Positions 46,731-57,934 of a stretch of DNA of 64,000 bases are shown in pieces; the first letter of the stretch is position 1, and every line of letters begins with the position of its first letter. This DNA comes from Ischnura elegans (Eukaryota > Arthropoda > Insecta > Odonata > Coenagrionidae). The notes below the pieces were generated by a model that saw only the letters and a list, made by a program, of their open reading frames with translations, searched no databases and was not told the DNA's origin. The stretch covers positions 79,256,866 to 79,320,865 of the forward strand of contig NC_060252.1 of assembly GCF_921293095.1 (NCBI RefSeq), in the 5' to 3' direction. The position numbers and the translations under genes are program-made.

Positions 46731-48503
46731 TTAGTTATTGCTGCGATGTTTTCTGCGTTCGTTGCTGCTTCGGCTGTCCTCCTCACTACTGCTTCTGTCA
46801 CGGATTGGGCGAATCCTCCATCTCCTGCAGCGGAGCGGATTCACGCACAATCCCCCGTTGAGTTCGTCTCGCACCGTTCCTCCAACGCAGAAGCATCCTG
46901 GCCTACACCCAGTCGGGCAAGTCGTCGTCGTTTGCAGGAAGTTGCCGCAGGTAATCGTGCACCTTGAACCGCACGTGAGGAATATCTCATTCCTACGGCA
47001 GCGGGGGTTGCCGGAGACAGGGCCGGAGAAGAGACTTGCCAAGTCAAAATTTGCCGTGTTAGCTGCCGCGAGGTTAGGGCCGGCTACCGCCTGGAACGTA
47101 TTCATCTGTGGCTCTTTGAGAGAAGATGAAAAGATTAATTTTTGAAAAGGATGCAATATTATGGTTTACAATCTGATTAAAATTTTAGACTTCAATTTTT
47201 GCATACACAGAACAGAAAAAGACAATTCACTTATTATGTTCCACTTTGACTTTTTATTTCTGTAAACAGCGCTGTGGCTCTTTGAGAAAAAATGAGTGCA
47301 TTCACTTTAAAGAGGATTCTACTATGATTTAGACACCGTTTAAGATTTGAGTCTTCACTTTTTGGAACCACGGAATAGAAAAAGAACATTTACTTTGTAT
47401 ATTACACTTTGACTCTCTATATCCGAAGATAACGCAGAGGCTCTTTGAGAAAAGATGAGGAGATTAATTTTTATGTTAATGCAATTATGATTCACATGTT
47501 GATCACCGCCTCCGAGTATAGTCTAAGCATGATATGCAAAGTTTTGGCCAACGTTTCGATACATTTTTAAAGATCTTCTGCAAGGGTATGAATGAATATG
47601 ATCAATTTTTGCGCAATTGGATTCTATTTATTGTTTATTTTACTATAGTAAAAACATTATAATTATATTTCATGGCATCATGTATTATTTTAATGTAATC
47701 ATATTTATTCATAGTCCTGAAGAAGATACTAAACGTATATCGAAAAGTCGGCAAATAATTTTGCAAATCATTCTTCGACCTATACTTGGAGGCAACATTA
47801 AAAAATTAAGATCAACATAGCAAAGAAAAGAAAAAAGAAATTGGTTAATATTAACATACTGTTTAAAAATTGAGTCTTAACCTTTTTTCACGTACATGCA
47901 TTACAAAATTCAGACGAAAACATAGAAAAAGACCGAAATACCTATAAATCTAGGGAGCAATGTCAAGAATGACAAAAAAATTGTGCCTAAGGAAGCTAAT
48001 CTTCCGAAGCCGCGAAATTTTTTAACTTGTCAATGAGTGTTTCCGTGTTTTTCCATAAGCTACTGTTAGCTGCGACTTCTGAATATTGCTGGCTTGGCTT
48101 GCGGCAACATAATGGGTTGCCTTTTGTTTATGTATTTTCAACAAGCTATACTAGTCCAATAAATTCAATATGAAATATTCAATATGACTAATAGTAATGG
48201 ATTAGAATAAAGATCACCACTAAATATTCGCACTCCGTACCAATGACCATGCGATGGAATGAACCGAAGTAATTAAGCCACGTTCCTGATTGCTCTTATT
48301 GGGGAAAGTTTCTCAGTTGCGCCATTAATTTCCGTAAAAGATTGCGCTGTGGTATTTTTAGATAGGTGAAAAGATTGCCCAAAGAATTGGTTCAAGAAAA
48401 GATTGAAACAAAAAAGGTCATCTTGCGCTTCTTTGAAGGACAACTCACCCGCGTTGACTGCCGCAAAAGCCAATGCCGAAGCAACAAAAAGTGCGATCCT
48501 CAT
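46731..48503 (-). CDS. TIL-4: secreted TIL-domain protease inhibitor-like protein
   Basis: Exon 1 is 48503-48449 (55 nt), leader MRIALFVASALAFAAVNA, GTGAG donor. Exon 2 is 47113-46731 after the acceptor TCTCAAAG; stop TAA at 46731-46733; 145 aa. The phase-1 join gives Glu. A linker of about 35 residues (Ala/Asn-rich) leads to the shared F-S-G-P-V-S-G-N-P-R motif and a TIL domain (about 57-114) with all 10 cysteines and a C-P-T-G-C loop as in TIL-1 (P1 Thr86). The tail is Arg/Ser/Glu-rich (31 residues). The exon-2 acceptor lies in a roughly 165-bp tandem repeat with two more copies upstream, and the 3' end is repeated three times downstream. Confidence 0.83.
47105..47510 (-). repeat. Tandem repeats carrying copies of the TIL-4 exon-2 acceptor
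   Basis: GCTCTTTGAG (plus strand) occurs at 47111 (true acceptor), 47277 and 47440, spacings 166 and 163 bp, within similar flanking sequence. Each upstream copy keeps CTCAAAG/AGCC. If used, either would open an exon in the normal phase that meets a stop within about eight codons. The next unit is interrupted by a fold-back element and resumes near 47830. Confidence 0.65.
47508..47815. repeat. Fold-back element 4 inside the TIL-4 intron repeat
   Basis: The left arm GCCTCCGAGTATAG...TTTCGATACATTTTTAAAG faces CCTGAAGAAGATACTAAACG...CCTATACTTGGAGGC in inverse (about 47509-47590 and 47717-47796). It splits the acceptor-bearing tandem repeat, and GTTGATC/GATCAAC marks its outer ends. The right arm has CTGAAGA, hairpin, GAAAAG. 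Confidence 0.65.
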
Positions 48504-48572
48504 GACTGAGCTCGAGTTCCGACGTGTTCCCTGTTGTCCTGTCGTCTGCTTGTCCAACAACTTTGTGCGAAC

Positions 48573-48580
48573 CTTATATC
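48573..48580 (-). promoter_or_regulatory. TATA box of TIL-4
   Basis: GATATAAGG on the minus strand, about 70 nt upstream of the ATG at 48503. Confidence 0.45.
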
Positions 48581-48599
48581 ATCCCTTCTTATCTCCCAT

Positions 48600-50205
48600 T
48601 TTACAAGTGGAAGGGTGAAAGAAAATTTTGCCTGAAATTCTTGGGAAAAGTCCAAGGCTAGCCAAACTTTGCGTTCGCATCAGGTTAAACCGAGCTGGCA
48701 GATAGTGACGGAGCTTATCGTTAGCATGAATTATATCACTTCAGTAAAATTATCAATTTGGATCAACTTTTAGGCGCTATCCTTTAATTAGTAGTTAAAA
48801 TGTATGACGAAGATATTTACTGAAAGTCTGCATGAGCCAAATAATTTATTTTTGCCTAAGGAAACGTTAATCCTACTACCTATGAGGCATGTTGGGACAG
48901 GTTTAGGATTTCCAAGGATTCTACGAGTAGGACCTGTGAATTAACTCTATTCCAGCTGCAGTTGTATAGAAACTACATAATTTGCCCTAAATGTATTAAT
49001 ATTTAACTTTATTCTTAGTAGTCACGAGCGATGTATAGGATCATATTGTGTTTATGCAAGGAGAATTCATTCACCCTCTTGAAATACCTATGTGAAATTA
49101 CCGTGGGTAGGTTTGTTGGAAAAAGATACCAAAAAAATTCTGATGGACATCCAACACAGGTTAGAATTGACTCATTTTTTTTAAAAAATCGTTCGCATTG
49201 TGTGATTCGTACATAATCCTTTAAAGCTATGTTTACACATTTTCATTCTCCTCCTCGTAAGAATGATTTGCGCACCTGAAATTGAAGCTGTTTTTATCTT
49301 CAGCTTCGTTATGCAGCCGACCAGTTGTACCGAATTCGGGACTTGGTGATTATTTTATAACGTTTTTACGAACTCGCTTTGTTGTTTTTCATTTTGTCCG
49401 GGTCAAATCTAGCAGCTTAATGCTAACCCACTTTCCGATTAGTTATCAAGCTAAAATTTTCAGGATTATTCAGAACCAGATAGCAGCGCAATATTCCAGC
49501 ACTTTTATTTATTATTTTAACTGTATCTCAATTGTTATTCAGAATTTAAAGTTAAATATGGAGATTTGTTCTAAACTTTTCCACCAAAATCCGACCATTT
49601 AAAGTAACGAGAATGATAGAGTCATGACAACATATTTGTTTACTTCGAAGTTCATTGAAAAATTGATTGAAAAAAAATTGACTTCATGATTTTATGTTAG
49701 CGATAAAAACTTTGGCTTTTATAAAAATATTTTTATACATTATTACTATTATTATTGTATTTTAAAATAGTTATATTATTTATGCATGCATTTCGTAACA
49801 TTTGTTGCGAAAATGTTTCAGAGTTCACTTCCATATATTTTCCATGGTACTAATAAAGTGTCAATAGACTTCCTAAAATTCTCTGTACTGGCCCCACTGC
49901 ACTCTTGTGACCTTGACTGAAAGCTGGCTGAAATATCCTACCCACTAATACCAATCAGTAAATTTTGAGAATTGAACTTTAATACAACCTGATATACTAT
50001 CCCCGATTTCAACAGTTTACCTTATAAATCGGTAGCTGTCTTTTATATTGCCGGGATGGTATAGCCAAATGCGCTTGTCAGTGTCACAACCATTCTCGTA
50101 AGTGGGACTTGTTTTAATATTTTATTGCTGTAGTTGAGGATGCCTATGTAAATAAATGTTAATTATTTTCATTGATGAAAATTTTCACTAGACTAGCTAA
50201 ATATA
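48600..50205. other. AT-rich intergenic upstream of TIL-4, nothing recognised
   Basis: Short open frames only; none with a domain. Confidence 0.4.
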
Positions 50206-51030
50206 TCAATTCGGATAATGTGGCTAAAGATATGAATATTAACTTGAATATTTTGGAGTGAAAATTTTACTCTGCTTGAAAATGAGGCCTTAGTTTGCAT
50301 CAATTCAATCCTGAATGCGTTAAAAATGTTGAATTAAACAGATCGTAGACTTCAAAGCTCAGTATGTGCTAAATGTAATTATAACCAATCTGGATATTGC
50401 GTCGACAGGTGTGAATATTACCCAGAATATTTTAAACTAAAAATTTTACTCTGCGTGAAAATAAGTTCTGGATTTGTATAAATTTAATGCCGAATGCGTC
50501 AAAAATGTTAGTAGAAACAGGTCGTAGACCTAAAAGTTCAGTATATCCTAGCATAACCGATTTGGATAATACGGCTAAAAGTATGAATATTAAATCGAAT
50601 AATTTAGGATACAAATTTTACTTTGCTTGAAAATAAGGTCTTAGTTTGTAAAATTATATCCCGAATAGGTTAAAAATGTCGATATAAACAGGTCTTAGAC
50701 TTCAAAGTATACTTTTTATCTGGGCAGTAATGGAAAATGTACCTTAGACTTCAGAATTTGCCAGTTACCACAGAACACACGTAGCCAGCGACTCGGGCCA
50801 AATGTAAAGGTCGTAAGGTTCAAAGTATACTTTTTATTTGTGAATATTACCTAGGATATATTTTCATGAAAAAATTGCCTTGCTTGAAAATAAGGTCTTA
50901 GTAGGTATAAATTCAAACCTGAATCAGTTAAAAGTATTACATAAACAGGTCGTAGACTTCTAAGTATACTTTTTATCTGGGTAGTAATGGAGAATGTACC
51001 CGTGGTTTTAAATTTTGCTAGTTACCACGT
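50205..51030. repeat. Satellite-like tandem repeat, four units
   Basis: GCTTGAAAATAAGGTCTTAG or close variants occur near 50276, 50453, 50629 and 50883 (spacings about 177, 176, 254). AACAGGTCGTAGACTTC and AGTATACTTTTTATCTGGG blocks recur. Confidence 0.75.
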
Positions 51031-51139
51031 GGTACACCACATCCTTAGTCATAAAGTTGGATCAGATGTAAATGCTTCTGTAGTCTTGTAAGCATCCCTC
51101 ATGGAGCCGTTGGGTTAATCCATGGATTATTTGGTCGTA

Positions 51140-51385
51140 CAGATCAATGCGGATCAAACCGTTTGGAGCAGGATCTCATTGCGTGATCGCATCGGCTTCC
51201 CCGCACCTTGCAGGTTTCGTCGACAACGAACCAGTCTGACAACACGGCTCGGTTATCACGGAACCCGTGCCGTGCGGGGACACGCGTCGCATTCCCAGTG
51301 AGCTCCCTCTCCACACGTTGCCTCTCTCTCTCTCTCTGATCGGCCATCGCGCCCACCATAGATGCGTCGTTTACCTGCGGATGAA
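51140..51385. other. GC-rich patch with (TC)n
   Basis: CpG-rich sequence in AT-rich surroundings, with a CTCTCTCTCTCTCT run near 51328. A minus-strand open frame (51437-51144) crosses it, and TTTCATCCGCAG/GTAAAC could be an acceptor, but no protein family is recognised. Confidence 0.3.
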
Positions 51386-51399
51386 AAAAACAAGAGGTC

Positions 51400-54300
51400 T
51401 CTGTAACGTTTTTACGTGAAGGCAACAGAGCCCACATTGATCAACCGCATCTTTTGCTAATCTTGTGAACTTGAGCTTTAAATAAATCGTCAGTTTTGAC
51501 GTAATCCGAGGTTTGAGTTTCACCATAGAAAACACAAATGAGAACAAATGTATGCATTTCATATGCCTTCAAAGATCTAGTATGGCATCCAAAACCATTC
51601 ATAAAACCGTCTGCAGTCCTAAATCATTCATAAAACCATTTAGTATCCACTGTAACTCACTCTTAAGCATTCATTTTTATTGCTGTAACTGCCGAGTTTA
51701 ATTATTGTGCCAGCTAAGGAGATGGGTCCCTTTGGAATAGAGTGAGGGTTTAGGATAAGTCCGAACTAAAGTAGCTAGTGGGTCTAGCGGTTGCGCACGG
51801 AGGAAGAAACTGATGAGGGATGAATTAAAGACACCCATAGCAGTGCGCGCTGCGCTTTCATCGGCACTGTTATAAACTATTCTACGAGAAGGTGAATTTG
51901 ACGAAGAGGAGGATGAACCACGAAGTGCTGGACATGATGGATGAGGAGAAGCAGCTTCCAGGTGAGATACGGAGGAGAAAGAAGGTATGGATGGAGCGAG
52001 TAATGAGCGGGGAGGGGATGTTGAAAACAAAATGAGAGAGCAGAATGCTGAGTAAACGAAGGAGAGGCAGAAGTAGAATGGAATTTTCATACGAATAGGC
52101 ATATGTATAATAAGAACCCATGTTCTTCTCCTGCCTACGGTGGAAGAAATAGCTAAAGTTCCATCCAGGAAACTACATTGGTGAAAAAGTGCTAGAAGAC
52201 CGAGGCAAATACCTAGAGAAGGGATATTTACAATGCTGTCCGCAGTCACGTGGAGATTTGCACATGTATTAAAAGGTATCAAAAGGTTGCCGGTCCCTTC
52301 TTTTTGCGTGAAAGCATATTGAGAGAAGGCATATTGGAAAAAAAAGTTTGAGATAGCTAATATGGAACGAGCTGCATACCAAATTATTGAACGAAGGAGA
52401 TAAGCGAACAAACTTTCGGGATGCCATGGAAAAGTCAAATATGATTGGGAAAAATATTAATTTAATTATTTAAATATCATACACTTGTTTCTTGGATGGT
52501 GGCTTTACCATATGCTACTATTCAAAGTTCATATAATAGGTGAGGGTACAGTTCAATAAAGAAAAAACCATTGCTGAGCAAATTTCTCGCTATCAGTATG
52601 TGCCCTGAGTCACCCGCTTTGATCAGAAAACTATGCTTCAGTGACAATTTAGTAGGGATGGCTTCAATCGAATGTGAAACTGACACCCGTGAATTAGCGA
52701 CCCATCGCTTAATTTATGCATCCAGATTTGTGGGTGTATTTTTACTGCCACCCTTCAGCATCAGTATTCATTTTAAATACCATTTACTGCGGCAGTATCG
52801 TTGTTTATCTTATTATTTTTCCATTGCTCTTCCAATTACGTTTTCAATGATTTCAGCTGCTAACCATAGGGACGCCAATCATGCTTTCGGCGAAAAATTT
52901 GGATGCATATAATGGAGATATTTTTGAGTTGCATTCCTAGCGGCGCTGGATCCTTGAACTACAAATCGCGCCTAGGGATCATTAGGTTTTTATCCCAATT
53001 AAGAGCCTCTATGTGCTTCGTAAACTCTCTCGTTTCAGAATAGACTCGTACAACAGTATTCTTTCATTATTGCTTGTGAAAAAGTTTGACAAATAAAGCG
53101 ACCCGTATTTTCCGTATCTCTAAACTACTTCTCGATCTATTAGCGGCAGTGATTCGATGGTCTTGACCCTTTGGAAATAATTTGGTGACGTCACGGACTC
53201 ATGCCGTGTGTGTCGCCGCTTCTCGATACTCGTCGGCCTTACAAACGGCTCTAATCGAAAGAGAAAAGGTACTTCGCAAACTTAATGTCCCGTTGCCTAA
53301 TGAAGCTAAGTCCATTGGTTCGAAGACACACCGAAGGCATTAACCTTGGGTGAGAGATTATACGCAGGCAAAATACGGCTTGAAATCAGCAATGCGTTAA
53401 AATATGAACTCAGAGCCCACAGTAGAGTGAATAATACAAACAAATGACTCGCACCTGCCCAAATTTTAAAGCATAATTCGTGGATTGATAATAATCGGGT
53501 GGCGCTGTTGTTGCAACAAAAAATGGTGCTTTGTTGTTTACACTGTTTTGAGGCATTCCTTACATCAATGGGCGGTTATGCCCGAACGAGTTAATGAACC
53601 GGAACTTTAATTAAGTCACCAAGTCATGAAAAGTCTGCAGCAACTTTCGCAGATTTTTTTATTTTCAAATGATGAGATAATGGCTGAACGAGGACGACTT
53701 CATTTTCGTACCTACTAATCTTTACCTTTCATGTAACGAATTACTTAAATTAATTGCGGTTTCGGGTCTCATTGAAATCTAATTACATTCCTTGTATTAC
53801 CGAATCAGCTAGTTTCACTTTTGTTTCCTTTGATCCTTCCCACTGATACTCCTTTGGTTTTATAAAGGAGTGTGTTATGAAGTCAGTATCAGATTGTTAC
53901 CGCGTTGATAACAGGGTGTTTGGTGTGAATGGTATAAAGTTTGCAATCTCCGCTTCAATACACAACTCAATTGAAAAATATTGATTTTTTATTCGATTTA
54001 CTCGGAAAAGAGCCAAGAAGAGGATACCTTTATCCATTATCGTATTCAAAGACAACGGAATGGATTCATTTTGTATATGTAAAATCGGGTTTTTCTATTT
54101 TCAGTCAAATGCATTTATGCATGGAGAACGTATCTATGAAGAATACTCATAGACGTTCAAAAGTCTTCAATTTTCATTGGCGCAAGCTGCCGAATACAAA
54201 CGCTGTTAGGTGTGTTTATATAATATTGATGCAAAACGATTGGAGTCCTGTAGAACTTTGCTTCACTTAAAGATATAGATTAGAATTTACAGTTAGTCGC

Positions 54301-54845
54301 TCGAACAATTGTAGCTTTGGTATACTCATATACACTAATACTTGTCAAGAACCATGTGCAGTGGTAAAAACGTTCAGAATTTTGGCTTAAATGTCAGAGT
54401 GATGTCAAATATTCAGGATAGGAGTAAAAATGGCGATGAAAAGGGAACAAAGTCGGGAAGGGATGCTAGTCAGTGATTTCCAAATCCCCTCTAGGCAAGA
54501 ATTCCACAATACCCTAGCGCGAGTGAAATTTTTAGAGAATGGTTTGTCATTTAAAAATACCTCGTGCTCAAGCTGGTAGGCACACCAAGTGCAAATACAC
54601 ACACGGCTGACTTTTTGCAATCGTTGGATATGGATTGACAAAAATATTTTAATGGCAAACGATACCATTTCGGAAAACTTTCCAAGCATTATTTAGAAAT
54701 GATGAATGATGCACAGAATTTTGATTCCAGCGTCGGGATCCCGGTTGCAAATAGTCCACTTGTTCCTCCAAAAGAGCAATCGAATTCAGACAGTGGATGG
54801 ATTGCGTTCAGGGATGATTTGGTGGAAACTATCATTGAATTATCA
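51400..54845. other. Long stretch without a recognised gene
   Basis: The largest open frame (52438-51698, minus, 246 aa) has Ser/Leu-rich low-complexity content and no domain. Its plus-strand complement is purine-rich. Others (52571-52912, 53941-54270 plus) are unrecognised. Confidence 0.4.
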
Positions 54846-54849
54846 CCGA

Positions 54850-55500
54850 TAATTTTTTTAATCAAAACTTAAAATATCTTCAATTAACCAATACTGCAGT
54901 TATCATCTCTTTCTGATACAATTTATTTTTGGGCACAACTGTACTCTGAATTTGAGTAAATTTCCTACAGGAACACGGTTGTTTGTTTGGGTGATCTGCA
55001 TATCAAGAACTTTCAACCTGTCCTCGAGACAGAAGGAATTTCCATTTTTACCACGTGGTAATATTGCGCCGACCTTTTTTTTAATCAAAACTTAGAATGC
55101 ATTTTTTTAATCGACCAATGCTGCAGTTTTCATCACATTCTGGCGAAATGTTTGGGGACGCCTCCGTTTTGAATATGAGTAACATTTCAATAGGAAAACA
55201 GTTAGCTATTTGGGTGAGCTGCATATCTAGAAATGCCAACCTGTCTCTGAGACTGAAGGTATTCCCTCGTTCAGCATGCCACGTGACGAACTGGCACCAA
55301 TATTTTAAAAACATTTTTGGCAAAACTTAGAATTTTTTTTAACCAATGCCGCAATTTTCATCTCTTTCTGGTGAATTTTTGGGTACGCCTCTGCTTTGAA
55401 TTTGTGTAAATTTCCAATAGGAACAAGGCTGGGCGTCCGGGTGAGGTGCATATCAAGAATACCCACACGTTCGCTTAACACTTGAAAGGGCCAAATGGCC
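54850..55500. repeat. Tandem repeat, three units of about 224-235 bp
   Basis: AAAACTTAGAAT-type starts near 54858, 55081 and 55316. Each continues through AACCAATRCYGCAGTT, CATCTCTTTCTG, TGAATTTGAGTAAATTTCC, GGTGAKCTGCATATCAAGAA and CCTGTC..GAGAC. Confidence 0.75.
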
Positions 55501-55579
55501 CAAAGTTGTGTGTATGCAGTTAAATGAAAGAAGGCCAGCAGACACTCTATAGAGTTGTGTGTTCGTACCACAGGGTCGA

Positions 55580-56245
55580 CCTTTTAGCCCCACTCCGCGA
55601 TCGGAGGAGTGGGGAAATGAATGCAGAGCAAGGGAATGGTGGAAAGGGGGGGGGGGGGTTGGAGTTTATCGCCTTCCTGCCGATGCTCATTGTTGCTCAA
55701 CACACACCCGTCACGTGACACGGGATCGGTGGAGGGGTGGTGTAAGCTGGGGGATGGAGGGGGAGGTTGTGTGCTCCCTCGTTTTTCTCTCATCTACTCT
55801 CGAGCACATAAAAAAAAGTAGCCAAAGGGTGGCGGCACTATTTCTCTCCCCCCACACCCCTCATTGTTGACCAACCCCCGTCGCCGTTGTCACACGTAAA
55901 TGTGTCCGAGCAGCCCTTTGAGGACGCTGGCTTGCTGTTCATCCATCGGATCCCTGCTCACTCGACCGGAAATCCTTTTCAATCCAAAGCGCTAACGAGT
56001 CTCTCTGGGTGGACGGACGGACCTGCCCATTCTTTTCGAGTATATCGAGGGCAGCGTTCGCTGACCGGTCCGCACGCAGCGGCCACAGTCCTGCTGCCCC
56101 TGATAACGGCACAAAACAGCGAAAGAGTAGTATTCAGACGGGGCCCGTCGATAGCATCTGGCAAAACGGAATTATGGCAACCGATTTTCGATGATTCTTC
56201 TTTTGTTCGGTCGAATTATTGAGCGGCACGTAAGAGAAGGATTAG
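55580..56245. other. GC/CpG-rich island, possible promoter or first exon
   Basis: The longest GC-rich block of the window, with a 14-G run near 55648-55661, CACGTGACACGGGATCGG, a CATAAAAAAAG TATA-like element near 55805 and GGACGGACGGACC. Open frames overlap in all frames and none is recognisable. It could be the 5' end of a gene transcribed rightward out of view, but that is conjecture. Confidence 0.3.
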
Positions 56246-56714
56246 CGGCGCTCGATGTATGTAATTTTAGTCAGGGTACCTATGCCTAAACAACCCGCAA
56301 AGCGTTACCATATGCTGACAATGTTAAATCATTCTGAACTTCTTAGCTTATTCATTCGAAACTCCAGTGAAACAATTGAGGAAATGTGTTTTTAATGGCC
56401 ATTCAGGTTAATGGTCTGGCCATTAACGTTCATTTTCAGGTCATTTTAGACAGAATACCATATTTAAAAAGAAACAATTTTTATGTAATTTCAGAGTTAA
56501 TTTTTTTTACAAATTAGTGCTAATTATATTTTTACGTACGTTCTATATCCTTGAAAATTATGAATGTGGGTATTTGAAGCCAGCATCGAATAACACGCGT
56601 GCTTTTTACTTTAGATCCATGGTGGTGAAATGGGAACGAATTAACATAAATAGCATATTCAGACTGATATTAGCTAAGCAAACATTCCTCAGGGAAAAAA
56701 ATCATTCGCTTTTA

Positions 56715-56782
56715 CCGGGATTCAAACCCGGATCTACCAATTTCCGGTCGAGTGCTTTAGCCTATTAAGCTACTGAAATTTA
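56715..56782 (-). repeat. tRNA-like SINE head, minus copy of an inverted pair
   Basis: Minus strand: TAGCTTAATAGGCTAAAGC, CGACCGGAAATTGG, GATCCGGGTTTGAATCCCGG, then TTTTTTTCCC. Same family as 56846-56925. Confidence 0.55.
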
Positions 56783-56845
56783 TAGAATATTCTGGGCAAT
56801 CATCTTGCCTGGTATACTTCACAAATTTCCACAGAGGTGAAAGAC

Positions 56846-56925
56846 GTCTCGTTAGTTTAACTGGCTAAGGCATTCGACCGGAAGTGAGAAGATCCGAGTT
56901 TGAATTCCCGTCAAGGCGAATGTTT
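56846..56925 (+). repeat. tRNA-like SINE head, plus copy of an inverted pair
   Basis: GTCTCGTTAGTTTAACTGGC, CGACCGGAAGTGAG, GATCCGAGTTTGAATTCCCG, then TCAAGGCGAATGTTTTTCC. Confidence 0.55.
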
Positions 56926-56999
56926 TTCCTCTGTGCAATTTTCGCAAATTTTATGTATTGCGGGTGACTCCCTTAATTTTTAACCGTGGCTAGCCCCGT

Positions 57000-57925
57000 T
57001 ATATTTAAATTAATACGAGCTAAAACTGAATCAGGGATAATAATGAAAAAAGAAATTATTTCTCATGGGTGATTGATCATCATGAAATAGGGGCTTTTAT
57101 GATAAATTCAATTATAAGAGAGCTTGAGTTGTTCTCTTTTTGAGGAGCGTGTGAAATACTATAAGGTCTTAACGTTTCCCACCGTGATATGCTTGGAATG
57201 ACTGCAACGATGGATGGCATTTGGCACCAGGGGCACAGCTAAGAATTAAGGCTAGGGTGGGGGTTTCTGGCGCAGCTAATACTGGAGAGTCTGGGGGGTA
57301 TGGAATACCCGCCAGGATAAGTGAGAGGTGCCGGGACCTCCCCAAGAAACAATTTAAGAGAAATGGTTCATAACGGTAAATTTTACGGCTTTTCTAAGTT
57401 ATGTTACTAATTCTCACACTATTATATAATAAATGGGAATCCAATTAAGTGAAATTGATTACATTTACAAATTTCTATAAGCTCTTTACCCCTCAAAATC
57501 CCCCCCTTGTTTGGCGTTTTTCCCCTTCACTATCTCAGTTTAATGTGAGCGGATGCATCCAAGCATATATTTTCGATGAATCAGTGGGTTGTTGGTGCTA
57601 GTAAGAAACAATTTCAGCGCTAACTTTTTGGGTTTGTGGGAAAGTTAACCTTCTTTTTCTTGCTCGATTGGTGTAAAGCCATGTTTGCCGTGATGAAGGC
57701 ACCGTTGGGGTAATTGTGACTCAAAGCCTCTGTGGCAATGGGCTCGTTGACCAATATTTTACACGATTTTTCTTAACTTGCTTCGTCTTTCTATTTTCTT
57801 AACTTTCATCTTTGGAATCTTTTAATGGATTTACAGTCCACTTCTCGTCGTTGCGTTAAAATTTTGCAAACTAGCTTGATTATGATAAAAATGCAATATT
57901 CAATAATGAGACTTTTTTCCATCGC
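57000..57925. other. Nothing recognised
   Basis: AT-rich, no open frame of note. Confidence 0.4.
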
Positions 57926-57934
57926 GTTCTAATT

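Noticed and set aside
51698-52438. 246-aa minus-strand open frame
   Set aside because: Longest frame without an assignment in its region, but Ser/Leu-rich, without a domain, splice context or promoter; likely a by-product of purine-rich plus-strand sequence.
53941-54270. 109-aa plus-strand open frame
   Set aside because: No recognisable domain or signal peptide; length is within chance for a window of this size.
55584-56222. Several overlapping open frames in the GC-rich island
   Set aside because: Open in many frames at once because of base composition; no recognisable protein.
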